64,000 nt of DNA. Origin: Bradyrhizobium sp. CCBAU 51765. Its GTDB lineage: Bacteria > Pseudomonadota > Alphaproteobacteria > Rhizobiales > Xanthobacteraceae. How positions within the stretch are numbered: position 1 is the stretch's first letter; every line of letters starts with the position of its first letter. Location: contig NZ_CP030038.1 in NCBI RefSeq assembly GCF_015291725.1, positions 2,159,001 through 2,223,000 of the forward strand, read 5' to 3'. Positions 17,098 through 24,992 of the stretch are shown here, in pieces. A program made the position numbers and the translations under genes. The notes under the pieces are model-generated. The model made no database searches, had not been told where the DNA came from, and saw only the letters and a list, made by a program, of their open reading frames with translations.

Positions 17098-18171
17098 CTA
17101 GACATTCGATCCGTGGATCGCGTCGATCACGGCGTCCGTGACCTCCTTCGTCGTCGCCTTGCCGCCGACATCCGGCGTCAGCACGCCGGCCGCGCAGACG
17201 CGTTCGACGGCCGCCATCAGCCTCGAGGCGGCATCCTTCTCGCCGAGATGCTCGAGCATCTGCGCGCCGGTCCAGAACGTCGCGACCGGGTTGGCGATGC
17301 CCTTGCCGGTGATGTCGAAGGCCGAGCCGTGGATGGGCTCGAACATCGAGGGGAAGCGGCGCTGCGGATCGATGTTGCCGGTCGGCGCGACGCCGAGGCT
17401 GCCCGCCAGCGCGCCGGCGAGATCGGAGAGGATGTCGGCGTGGAGATTGGTCGCCACGATGGTGTCGAGGCTCTTCGGATGCAGCGTCATGCGCACGGTC
17501 ATGGCGTCGACCAGCATCTTGTCCCAGCTGACGTCGGGAAATTCACCGGCAACCTCCGCCGCGATCTCGTCCCACATCACCATGCCATGGCGCTGCGCGT
17601 TCGACTTGGTCACGACGGTCAGCAGCTTGCGCGGACGCGACTGCGCGAGCTGGAACGCGTAGCGCATGATCCGCGTCACGCCGACGCGGGTGAAGACCGC
17701 CACTTCCGTGCCGACCTCCTCCGGCAGGCCCCTGTGGGCGCGGCCGCCCATGCCGGCATATTCGCCTTCCGAGTTCTCGCGCACGATCACCCAGTCGAGA
17801 TCGCCGACGCCGACATTGCGCAGCGGCGAGGCCACGCCCGGCAGGATTTTTGTCGGCCGTACATTGGCGTATTGGTCGAAGCCCTGGCAGATCGGCAACC
17901 GCAGGCCCCACAGCGTGATGTGGTCGGGCACATCAGGGGCGCCGACCGCGCCGAAATAGATCGCGTCGAACTTCTTCAGCTCGGTGAGGCCGTCGGCCGG
18001 CATCATCACGCCGTGCTTCTTGTAATAGTCCGAGCCCCAGTCGAACGTGGTGACGTTGAAGGCGAGATCGCCGCTGCGCTTTGCCAGAGCCTCCAGCACG
18101 CGGACACCGGCCGAGATCACCTCGGGCCCGATGCCGTCGGCGGGGATGGCTGCGATCGAATGGGTGCGCAT
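17098..18171 (-). CDS. Tartrate dehydrogenase / D-malate dehydrogenase (TtuC family)
   Basis: An NAD-dependent beta-decarboxylating dehydrogenase of the isocitrate/isopropylmalate family; this branch acts on tartrate or D-malate. At 357 residues, it carries IPADGIGPEV at the N-terminus, the substrate loop NVRPTKILPGV, WVIVRENSEGEYAG, KSNAQRHG, and the metal-binding region LVDAMTVRM with DILSDLAGALAGSLG. FEPIHGSAFDITGKGIANP is the coenzyme loop. The ATG at 18171 (MRTHSIAAIP) is the natural start. It is divergent from the aspartate dehydrogenase gene with 149 bases between them, so a shared regulator is possible. Confidence 0.9.
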   Translation of the reverse strand: MRTHSIAAIPADGIGPEVISAGVRVLEALAKRSGDLAFNVTTFDWGSDYYKKHGVMMPADGLTELKKFDAIYFGAVGAPDVPDHITLWGLRLPICQGFDQYANVRPTKILPGVASPLRNVGVGDLDWVIVRENSEGEYAGMGGRAHRGLPEEVGTEVAVFTRVGVTRIMRYAFQLAQSRPRKLLTVVTKSNAQRHGMVMWDEIAAEVAGEFPDVSWDKMLVDAMTVRMTLHPKSLDTIVATNLHADILSDLAGALAGSLGVAPTGNIDPQRRFPSMFEPIHGSAFDITGKGIANPVATFWTGAQMLEHLGEKDAASRLMAAVERVCAAGVLTPDVGGKATTKEVTDAVIDAIHGSNV

Positions 18172-18320
18172 GGGAATGCTCCGTATCAGTGAGATTGCGG
18201 CGAGGATCACGGTCCGGGCCGCAGCGAGTCCTTGCCGGCCGCAGGGCCAATTCAATTGACGCTGGCTTATACAGAAAATGATACGCTATGACATCAATCC
18301 GGCGGGAAAGTGGGGATGCG

Positions 18321-19145
18321 ATGACCGATCAGAAGGGCCAGAGTGAGTTGCGGGTTGCCATTGCAGGGCTGGGCTCGATCGGCACCAAGATCGCGACCGC
18401 GCTCGACCACGGCATCGAAGGACTGGCGCTGTCCGCCGTCGCTGTACGTGATCCCGCCAAGCATCAGGCCTTCCTTGACGGCCTGAACCGTCCGCCGCAG
18501 GTTCTGTCCCTCGATCAGCTCGGCGATGCCGCCGATATCGTGGTCGAGTGCGCGCCGAGCAGTCAGCTGCGCGCGATCGTCGAGCCCGCGGTGAAGCGCG
18601 GCAAGGCCGCGGTCGTCGTCAGCGTCGGCGGGTTGCTCGACAATTTCGATCTCGTCGATCTCGCCCGCGCCAATGGCGGCCGCATCCTGGTGCCGACCGG
18701 CGCGCTGATCGGGCTCGATGCCGTGAACGCCGCCGCGGTCGGCACCATCCATTCGGTGAAGATGGTGACGCGCAAGCCGATCGATGGGCTGAAGGGCGCG
18801 CCGTTCATCGTGCAGAACAATATCGACATCGACAATCTGCGCGAGCCGCTCAAGCTGTTCGAGGGCACGGCGCGCGAGGCCGCGAAGGGCTTCCCGGCCA
18901 ATCTCAACGTCGCGGTTGCGCTGTCGCTCGCGGGCGTCGGGCCCGACCGCACGATGGTGCAGATCTGGGCCGACCCGACCGTGACGCGTAACGTTCACCG
19001 CATCGAGGTCGAGGCGGATTCGGCACGGTTTTCGATGTCGATCGAGAACATCCCGTCCGATAATCCCAAGACGGGGCTGATCACGGCGCTCTCGGTGATC
19101 GCGCTGCTGCGCAAGCAGCGCGCCACGCTCTGCGTCGGGACGTGA
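18321..19145 (+). CDS. nadX: L-aspartate dehydrogenase
   Basis: This enzyme oxidises L-aspartate to iminoaspartate with NAD(P), a possible first step of NAD synthesis, or works in aspartate breakdown. The 274 residues include the Rossmann motif GLGSIGTKIA, the VVVECAPSSQL segment, VVSVGGLLDN, the family motif IVPTGALIG-like LVPTGALIGLDA, and NLNVAVALSLAGVGPDRT. I chose the ATG at 18321 (MTDQKGQ); an earlier in-frame codon at 18288 is less likely. No nadA or nadC is near, and pairing with ttuC suggests a catabolic role. TTGACG at 18256 may be part of its promoter. Confidence 0.88.
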   Translation: MTDQKGQSELRVAIAGLGSIGTKIATALDHGIEGLALSAVAVRDPAKHQAFLDGLNRPPQVLSLDQLGDAADIVVECAPSSQLRAIVEPAVKRGKAAVVVSVGGLLDNFDLVDLARANGGRILVPTGALIGLDAVNAAAVGTIHSVKMVTRKPIDGLKGAPFIVQNNIDIDNLREPLKLFEGTAREAAKGFPANLNVAVALSLAGVGPDRTMVQIWADPTVTRNVHRIEVEADSARFSMSIENIPSDNPKTGLITALSVIALLRKQRATLCVGT

Positions 19146-19148
19146 GTC

Positions 19149-20450
19149 TCAAGCGCCTGTCACGCGCCAGATCACGTTGCCGACGTCGTCGGCCATCAGC
19201 AGCGATTTGTCCGGGCCGATCGCGACGCCGACCGGGCGGCCATAGGACTCCTTCTCGTCCGGCGCGAGGAAGCCCGACAGGATGTCGCGCGCCGGACCGG
19301 ACGGCCGGCCGTTCTCGAACGGGATGAACACGACCTTGTAGCCGGACAGCTTGCTGCGATTCCAAGAGCCGTGCTGGCCAATCACCATGCCGTCTCCGAA
19401 GCCGGGCAGGGTACCTGCGGGCATCCAGCACAGGCCGAGCGAAGCCGTGTGGCCGCCGAGCGCGTAGTCCGGTTGAATCGCCTTGGCGACCATCGCCGGA
19501 TCCTGCGGCACGCGGTCGTCCACCGTCTTGCCCCAATAGCAATAGGGCCAGCCATAGAAGCCGCCGTCGCGCACCGAAGTGAGATAATCGGGCGGGGTCT
19601 CGTCGCCGAGGCCGTCGCGCTCGTTGACGACGGTCCAGAGCGCGCCCGTCGTCGGCTCCCAGGCAAGGCCGACCGGGTTGCGCAGGCCGGCCGCAAAAAC
19701 GCGATGCGTGCCGGCGACGAGGTCGAGCTCGTAGACCGCGGCGCGGCCTTCCTCGACCTCCATGCCCATCTCGGCGATGTTGCTGAGCGAGCCGACGCCG
19801 GCATAGAGCTTCTTGCCGTCGGGGCTTGCCAGAAGACTGCGCGTCCAGTGTCCGCCCGGCTTGAACGTCGTGAGCCGCTTGCCCGGGGCGGTGATGCGGT
19901 CGGCGTTCGCGGGGTAGGGAAACGCCATCACGCCGTCGGTGTTGCCGACATAGAAGGTGCCGCCGACCAGCGCCATGCCGAAGGGCTGGCTGAGGTTCTC
20001 CATGAAGGCGCCGCGAACTTCGGCGACGCCGTCACCGTCCTTGTCGCGCAGCAACGTGATGCGGTTGGCGGATACGCCGAGCGCCGCGGCACGCCGCATC
20101 GTCGCCTGCATCGCATAGTGAAACATGCTGCGCGGGGGGCCTGCGATCTGCGTTGCTTCCGCGATCAGCACGTCGCCATTGGGCAGCACCTCGATCCAGC
20201 GCGGGTGGTCGAGGCCGGTCGCGAACGCATTGACCTTGAGCCCGGGCGCGACCGTCGGCTTCTGGCCCTCGCGCCAGCCGCGTGCGGTCGGCATCTTCAA
20301 GGTCGGGATCGCGCCTTGCGGCTTCGCCTCGGGAATGGCCGGCTTCTCGCCCCAGGCAGGTGTGGGCTCCGTGCCCGACAATTTTCGCCATTGCAGCGCG
20401 ATGCCGCCGATGAACGCGACGAACTGCGCGAAGATGCTGGAAAACGTCAT
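19149..20450 (-). CDS. Sorbosone-dehydrogenase-like six-bladed beta-propeller protein
   Basis: A 433-residue protein of the PQQ-dependent glucose/sorbosone dehydrogenase family. Residues 5-25 are a single hydrophobic anchor (FAQFVAFIGGIALQW). The propeller shows VLPNGDVLIAEA, FVGN-like FYVGNTDGVM, LLASPDGKKLYAGVGS, GLRNPVGLAWEP, YYGWPYCY-like FYGWPYCYWG and SYGRPVGVAIGPDKSLLMADDVGNVIWRV (in parts). These match the blades that place the cofactor and calcium. The ATG at 20450 has AGGGG upstream. The substrate is uncertain, and PQQ binding is inferred from the family. It converges with nadX, leaving only three bases between them. Confidence 0.85.
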   Translation of the reverse strand: MTFSSIFAQFVAFIGGIALQWRKLSGTEPTPAWGEKPAIPEAKPQGAIPTLKMPTARGWREGQKPTVAPGLKVNAFATGLDHPRWIEVLPNGDVLIAEATQIAGPPRSMFHYAMQATMRRAAALGVSANRITLLRDKDGDGVAEVRGAFMENLSQPFGMALVGGTFYVGNTDGVMAFPYPANADRITAPGKRLTTFKPGGHWTRSLLASPDGKKLYAGVGSLSNIAEMGMEVEEGRAAVYELDLVAGTHRVFAAGLRNPVGLAWEPTTGALWTVVNERDGLGDETPPDYLTSVRDGGFYGWPYCYWGKTVDDRVPQDPAMVAKAIQPDYALGGHTASLGLCWMPAGTLPGFGDGMVIGQHGSWNRSKLSGYKVVFIPFENGRPSGPARDILSGFLAPDEKESYGRPVGVAIGPDKSLLMADDVGNVIWRVTGA

Positions 20451-20589
20451 GAGAAGCCCCTGTGTGCGCGCGCATCCAACTGGCTGATGGGGCATACGTC
20501 AACCTGTGCAGCGCACCACCGGGGTCAATTCCCATGGAATGGCAGCCGATCGAATTTGCATGGGACGGGCGCGGCGTTTGCGCCGGAGA

Positions 20590-20799
20590 TCAGCGGCCGA
20601 TCTGCCGCTCCAGCCGCCGTGCCGCGCGAAAGTCATCCAGGTGCTGGATATTCGGCGCCAGCGCGGCTTCCCTCGACAAGAGATGATACACCCGCGCGAC
20701 CGTGCGCTGCTTCTGCTTGGTCCGCCCGGGCGGCAGCGCCCGCGCCTTGCGGAGCGCGGCAATCGCGTGCGCGCGGAAATAATCGTAGGCGTCCGACAT
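20590..20799 (-). CDS. Small conserved hypothetical protein (69 aa)
   Basis: A basic, helical small protein starting MSDAYDYFRAHAIAALRKAR. It is rich in Arg and Ala, with RTKQKQRTVARVYHLLSREA and the acidic spot PNIQHLDDF. Cytoplasmic; no known domain. I recall similar short proteins in bradyrhizobia but no function. The ATG at 20799 fits better than the longer frame, which runs into the repeat region. Confidence 0.65.
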   Translation of the reverse strand: MSDAYDYFRAHAIAALRKARALPPGRTKQKQRTVARVYHLLSREAALAPNIQHLDDFRAARRLERQIGR

Positions 20800-20884
20800 G
20801 GCTCGATGCTCTGCGGCTGGTAGCAGGTGTCGAGAGGGTAACGGGTGTGGGGAGGACCGGTTCCTCAGCGCGTCGGATCGTGCG

Positions 20885-21046
20885 CTCGTGCCCCGGACGC
20901 AGCGCAGCGCGTCCTCGCGGTGCGCTGCAGAGCCGGGGCCCATTTCACCGCCATGCGATGCCTCGCTATCTGATGTCTCGCTATCTATTGTGTACCGGCT
21001 CTGCGCCGCAACGCTAAGGGCGTTGCAGCGCGTCCGGGGGCACGAG
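20885..21046. repeat. Dispersed GC-rich repeat (CTCGTGCCCC family)
   Basis: The stretch begins CTCGTGCCCCGGACGC and ends GCGTCCGGGGGCACGAG, near-perfect inverted ends. Between lie further hairpins (GCGCAGCGCG, CAACGCTAAGGGCGTTG) and a tandem word CTCGCTATCT. It shares CTCTGCGCCGCA and the outer words with 8659-8715. It separates the three-gene operon at 21056-23288 from the next small gene and may end its transcript. Confidence 0.7.
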
Positions 21047-21055
21047 AGTGAGCCT

Positions 21056-21682
21056 TCAGCGTGGCGACAGGAACGGAATGATCATCGGAACGCGGCGGCA
21101 ATAGGCGCCGTAGGCGTCCTCGCCGAGCTCCTTGGAGAGGAACACCTCTTCCATCCGGCCCTTCTGCCACATGCCGAGCGAGATCAGGATGGCGCCGAGG
21201 ATCGTCGTCACCAAGCCGATCGCAACGCCGGTCACCAGCATGCCGAAGATCAGCCCCGTGTAGATGGGGTGGCGCACGATGCCGTAGGGACCAGTGTCGA
21301 TGACGCGGTGGTCTTCCTTGTGGGTGATGGTGTTGGACCAGAATTTCCCGAGATGCAGCCGGCCCCACCAGGCGAAGGCAATGCCAGCGGCCGAGAGGAC
21401 CGCTGCGACGGCGATGCCTGTGTTGTCGAGTACCCAGAGCGGCTTCCAGCCCATGATCTCCGCAACCCACGGCGTGTACAGGATGCCGCCGACCAGGATC
21501 GGCAGCCGATAGCGCTGCGACTCCAGCGTCATGACCTGCTTCTTGGTCCGCCCCTGCCAGAACGAGGCGCCGACCCAGCTGGCGAGAAAGGCAAGCCAAA
21601 GCAGAGCCAGAAGTTCGGTCGGCCAAGTCGTGGTCCACCCACCCCAGGCGACAGAGAGAAGCTTGCTGAAATCGAAGGACAT
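21056..21682 (-). CDS. ICMT/PEMT-like integral membrane methyltransferase
   Basis: A 208-residue membrane protein with about five hydrophobic segments. The C-terminal half carries the signature TGPYGIVRHPIYTGL and the closing EEVFLSKELGEDAYGAYCRRVPMIIP (in parts EEVFLSKELG, YGAYCRRV). These are the SAM-binding and catalytic segments of isoprenylcysteine carboxyl methyltransferase and phospholipid N-methyltransferase relatives. Methylation of a lipid-like substrate in the inner membrane is the likely role, but the substrate is unknown. It is the third gene of a tight operon, 27 bases after the SDR gene. Confidence 0.85.
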   Translation of the reverse strand: MSFDFSKLLSVAWGGWTTTWPTELLALLWLAFLASWVGASFWQGRTKKQVMTLESQRYRLPILVGGILYTPWVAEIMGWKPLWVLDNTGIAVAAVLSAAGIAFAWWGRLHLGKFWSNTITHKEDHRVIDTGPYGIVRHPIYTGLIFGMLVTGVAIGLVTTILGAILISLGMWQKGRMEEVFLSKELGEDAYGAYCRRVPMIIPFLSPR

Positions 21683-21709
21683 GAAGGTTCTTTGCGTTGG
21701 GCGGAGCGA

Positions 21710-22741
21710 TCAGCTCGCGCGCGAGGAGAGCGCGTGATGCTTGATGGCGCCGGAGGGCTGCTGGCCGTTGCGGGCGAGCAGATGGGTGATGGTTTCGCGC
21801 AAGACCGGCTCGATCGGACGCGGCGAATAGCCGAGCTCGGTGCGCGCCTTGCTGATCGAGAGGTCGCTCGCGGCGAGCGCGATGCGCACGCCCTCGGCGG
21901 TACCGTTGGGCGGCCGGCGCGTGACGTGATCGGCGATGTATTCGAGCATGATCGCGGAGAGCTCGGCGATCTTGCCGGGCACGACGACCGGAAACTGCCG
22001 GCGGCCGCTCATCGCCGACATCATCCGCAGGATGCGACCGAGCGGAACGCAATCGCCGCCGAGAATGTAGCGCTGGCCGAGGCGGCCGCGTTCCATGGTA
22101 AGCACGAGGCCCATGGCGACGTCGCGGACGTCGACCAGGTTGACCAGGAAGTTGAGATGCGGCTGCACCTTCTTCTGGAGGAAGTACCACAGCATCGCGG
22201 TCGGCGGCGTCAGATTGTGGTCGGCAGCGCCGATGGGCATGGTCGGCGTGCCGATCACGAGCGGGAAGCCCGCGGCCGCTGCCTTTGCGGCATGATGCTC
22301 GGCGAGCGACTTCGATCGCGTATAGGCGCCGGGCATCACATCGGCCGGTTGCAGCGCCTCTTCGGCGGGAACGCCTTTGAGGTCGGAATAGGGGAACAGG
22401 ATCGATTCGGTCGAGCAGTGCAGGAAGCGCGAGACACCGCGCTTCATGGCAGCCGCGAGCACGATCTCGGTGCCGCGGCAATTCACGTCGTGAAAGTCCT
22501 GCTTGTTGGCGACCCACATGCCGGGTAGGCCGGCGAGGTGATAGACCTGATCGACACCGGCGATCGCAGCATCGACCGCGGCGCCGTCCAGCACCGAGCC
22601 GTGGACGTGTTCAACGTCGGCATTCGCTGCGGCCGGCACCCGGACATCGAGAACACGAACTCGCTGCCCGCGGGCGCGGAGCGCTTCGACGAGATGATGT
22701 CCGATGAAGCCACTGCCACCGGTAACCAGGACGAGAGCCAT
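21710..22741 (-). CDS. Extended SDR: NAD-dependent epimerase/dehydratase family
   Basis: A 343-residue nucleotide-sugar epimerase or dihydroflavonol-reductase/3-beta-hydroxysteroid-dehydrogenase-like protein. The NAD(P) motif GGSGFIGHH is at residues 8-16. The active-site YTRSK (Y140, K144) is present, with Ser residues in HCSTESI before it. INLVDVRDVA-like VNLVDVRDVAMG and the RYILGG segment follow the DFR/HSD pattern. The ATG at 22741 starts the Rossmann strand; the longer frame has no support. It sits between an Mpo1-like and an ICMT-like gene (28- and 27-base gaps), which argues for lipid rather than sugar chemistry. Confidence 0.87.
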   Translation of the reverse strand: MALVLVTGGSGFIGHHLVEALRARGQRVRVLDVRVPAAANADVEHVHGSVLDGAAVDAAIAGVDQVYHLAGLPGMWVANKQDFHDVNCRGTEIVLAAAMKRGVSRFLHCSTESILFPYSDLKGVPAEEALQPADVMPGAYTRSKSLAEHHAAKAAAAGFPLVIGTPTMPIGAADHNLTPPTAMLWYFLQKKVQPHLNFLVNLVDVRDVAMGLVLTMERGRLGQRYILGGDCVPLGRILRMMSAMSGRRQFPVVVPGKIAELSAIMLEYIADHVTRRPPNGTAEGVRIALAASDLSISKARTELGYSPRPIEPVLRETITHLLARNGQQPSGAIKHHALSSRAS

Positions 22742-22769
22742 GCAGAAGGTTGCTGTTTCGCTTTTGGAG

Positions 22770-23288
22770 TTATCGGGTCGAAAGGGAATTGGCCGGAAGA
22801 GGCGCCAGAATCGCGGCAAGGTCGCGACGGAAGCCCAAGGCAATGAACAATTTTGCCATCACGAACATCGGTCCAAGCAAAAGATGCGAAGGAAAAGTGA
22901 ACAAGGAGGCCTCGCGGCCCTCGAAAACCTTGTGGCCGATGGTCTGCGCGGCGAGGCCGAGCACCACCAGCGTGGCGAAAATCGCCCACATGGCCGCAGT
23001 GCTGACTTGCGCTGCGGTCGTCGTCGCAACCGAAAATAGCACGACGGAGACGGCCAGAATGCCGAGCCCGAGCGCCATGTCGAGCAGCAGCCAATAGACC
23101 AATACCGGCAAGGCCAGGATCACGGCCAGGCTGACGTTGAAACCGAGCAGCGGAAGCTTGACCAGCGTCAGCGGCAGCACGGCGCCGGTGAACAGCAACA
23201 AAATGCCGACCACATGCATCGCCGTGTTCCGGGGATCGCGATGGTACTCAACGTAAACGGCAAGTTGGCGCTGGAAAAAGCCACCCAT
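22770..23288 (-). CDS. Mpo1-like membrane protein (DUF962 family)
   Basis: A 172-residue membrane protein with four to five hydrophobic segments. The N-terminus has YHRDPRNTAMHVVG (H16, H25) and a later loop has IGHKVFEGREASL (H119), the histidine pattern of the yeast Mpo1 family. Mpo1 is an Fe(II) dioxygenase that shortens 2-hydroxy fatty acids by one carbon; transfer of that activity to this protein is inference. The ATG at 23288 (MGGFFQRQ) fits the family. It is the first gene of the operon that continues with the SDR and the methyltransferase. Confidence 0.85.
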   Translation of the reverse strand: MGGFFQRQLAVYVEYHRDPRNTAMHVVGILLLFTGAVLPLTLVKLPLLGFNVSLAVILALPVLVYWLLLDMALGLGILAVSVVLFSVATTTAAQVSTAAMWAIFATLVVLGLAAQTIGHKVFEGREASLFTFPSHLLLGPMFVMAKLFIALGFRRDLAAILAPLPANSLSTR

Positions 23289-23460
23289 TTCGGTCTCATG
23301 CGGCACGGGTTCGGGGAAGGGCGAAGAGAGGCTATAGCACCTGATAGGACGGTGCACAAACCGGCGCTTTTGTCGCGCCAAGCCGTGCTGATGCGCCCCG
23401 GGACAGGCTGCAAAACGCCAGCGCTTCAAAGGGTTCCGCTCGCCGCGGAACCGCGTTCGT

Positions 23461-24126
23461 TCAACGCTTCTTGGCGGGTTTTTTCGCCGCAGGCGCAGGG
23501 GCTGCAGCCGGACGCGGCTCCTCCGGCAGCTTGGCATAGGTCAGGATCTGCAGCTGCCCGTTGACGGCCGAGGTCGGCTTCGCCCGGTCGAGAAATTGCT
23601 CCTCGCCGAGGCCGATCGGATGCAGCCGCTTGGTCGAAATCTTGAACGTGTTCACCAGCACGTCGCGGATCGCGTCTGCCCGCCGCTGGCTCAGGATCGC
23701 ATTGGCCTCGCGCGTCTTCGAATTGGATTCGACGTGGCCGACGATCAGGAACGTGTAGGGCAGCAGCGAGGCATGCACCAGCGCATCGGCGATCCGGCCG
23801 ACGGTCTGGTAGGACGCCGGCTGGATGATCGGCGTGTCGGCGTCGAACTGGATCTGCGCATTGAAGGCCGGCAGCTTGGCGAGGTCAGGCGCGATCAGCG
23901 GCCGGTTCACGGGTCCTGGATCGTTCTTGATCCTGGTCTTGGCGCGCTCCATCACCTGCTGCTTCAGCGCGGGCAGATCGACCTCGGCGGCCTCTTCGAA
24001 ATGGTTCAGCTTGCCGACGATGTCGTCGCGGGTCGGCGCTGCCGTTTGCGCGCCGGCAGTGCCCGCGAGCAAAGCGAGCCCCAGCGCAACGACCGTTCCG
24101 GCGGTGAAGAGCCCCTCCGCGCGCAT
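23461..24126 (-). CDS. OmpA-family periplasmic protein
   Basis: A 221-residue protein with a signal peptide (residues 1-26, ending GTAGAQ). A helical linker is followed by an OmpA_C domain (about 90-195) with QIQFDADTPIIQPASY and the peptidoglycan-binding loop region NAILSQRRADAIRDVLV. IGLGEEQFLD stands for the usual GxGExxP. The C-terminus is an Ala/Lys/Pro tail (APAPAAKKPAKKR). Its ATG overlaps the stop of the preceding Cys-rich gene by one base, so translation is coupled. It probably tethers to peptidoglycan; the acidic residue that normally binds diaminopimelate should be checked. Confidence 0.85.
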   Translation of the reverse strand: MRAEGLFTAGTVVALGLALLAGTAGAQTAAPTRDDIVGKLNHFEEAAEVDLPALKQQVMERAKTRIKNDPGPVNRPLIAPDLAKLPAFNAQIQFDADTPIIQPASYQTVGRIADALVHASLLPYTFLIVGHVESNSKTREANAILSQRRADAIRDVLVNTFKISTKRLHPIGLGEEQFLDRAKPTSAVNGQLQILTYAKLPEEPRPAAAPAPAAKKPAKKR

Positions 24127-24542
24127 CAGCGATACCCCGCGTCGTCGACGGCCTTCAGGCAGTTGTTGCTGATGCCCTTGGGCGTCGAGACCAGGCAGGG
24201 GACCGACTTGCTGGTCTCCTTGGTCGAGCCGCCGCAGACCTTGACGATCTCGCGCTGGCACGCGTTCGCCACCGTGACGCGCGCGGCGACGCGCTTCTGG
24301 ATGGCGTCGAACACACCGAAATAGTCGCTCGCGCATTGTGGGGACAGCACGTCGCGGTTGCGCGACAGGCACTCCTTCAGCCGGTTCGAATCCGGATTGA
24401 CGCCGCGGCAATTGGCGACGATTTCCGCGCCGCAGCTTGCCGCCAGCTTTCCGATCGAATCGCCAAAGCTCATGGTCTCCGCCGCCGCAAGCGACGGCAT
24501 CCCCAATGCAAGCACGATCAATGTGATGGAGCCCCGGAACAT
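24126..24542 (-). CDS. Secreted cysteine-rich repeat protein
   Basis: A 138-residue exported protein: signal peptide MFRGSITLIVLALGMPSLAAA, then about 116 residues with eight cysteines. The spacing (CGAEIVANCRG, KECLSRN, SPQCASDY, ACQREIVKVCGG) is the Cys-rich repeat pattern related to GLG1/ESL-1 repeats. The protein is probably held by disulfides in the periplasm. The ATG at 24542 begins the signal peptide. It is translationally coupled to the OmpA-like gene (TGATG overlap), so the two likely form one envelope complex, though its role is unknown. Confidence 0.78.
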   Translation of the reverse strand: MFRGSITLIVLALGMPSLAAAETMSFGDSIGKLAASCGAEIVANCRGVNPDSNRLKECLSRNRDVLSPQCASDYFGVFDAIQKRVAARVTVANACQREIVKVCGGSTKETSKSVPCLVSTPKGISNNCLKAVDDAGYR

Positions 24543-24630
24543 GGGTTTATCTGATACGGGGAAGTTCGCGATGGTCAAGGGGCGTTCGGGGGAGAACTGT
24601 CGAGAGTCCGGCGAGTGCGGCGAACAGTCC

Positions 24631-24915
24631 TCACTCCGAGGCATCGAGGGGCGGCCATTCGATCAGGACAGCCGTGTGTTTCCCGAGATCGTCGGCAAAA
24701 TCGGGATCGGCCTTGAGCTCGTCCAACGTCCGCGGCGGGGGAAGCTGGCGGCCGTCCGCGGCCAGCTCCTGCGCAAAGAATGCGAGCGCCTCGGGCGCAT
24801 TCTCCAGCGCCTCGTCGAGATCGTCACCGCCGGAAATGCAGCCGGGCAGGTCGGGAAACCACAGGCTGACAGCGTCCGGATCGGCGTCCTCGATGATGGC
24901 AACGTACTGAGCCAT
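24631..24915 (-). CDS. HicB-family protein (orphan)
   Basis: A 94-residue protein with the HicB partial RNase H-like fold: YVAIIEDADPDAVSLWFPDLPGC is the family N-terminus (in parts YVAIIEDA, WFPDLPGC), followed by SGGDDLDEALENAPEAL. HicB normally neutralises the HicA mRNA interferase. No HicA-like ORF (a short basic protein with a G-H-P motif) lies on either side: a Cys-rich protein gene and a hydrolase gene flank it. There is no C-terminal ribbon-helix-helix domain visible, so it should not autoregulate in the usual way. Confidence 0.85.
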   Translation of the reverse strand: MAQYVAIIEDADPDAVSLWFPDLPGCISGGDDLDEALENAPEALAFFAQELAADGRQLPPPRTLDELKADPDFADDLGKHTAVLIEWPPLDASE

Positions 24916-24992
24916 GGCAGGATTGGTGGCCTCGAAGGTTGTCCGGCTGGGTTTGGGTCGATTATGAATACCTGATCCGGGGAGGCAGGCAA

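Noticed and set aside
24370-24400. GGTTCGAATCC, which looks like a tRNA T-arm
   Set aside because: It lies inside the Cys-rich protein gene; no acceptor stem or anticodon arm can be placed around it.
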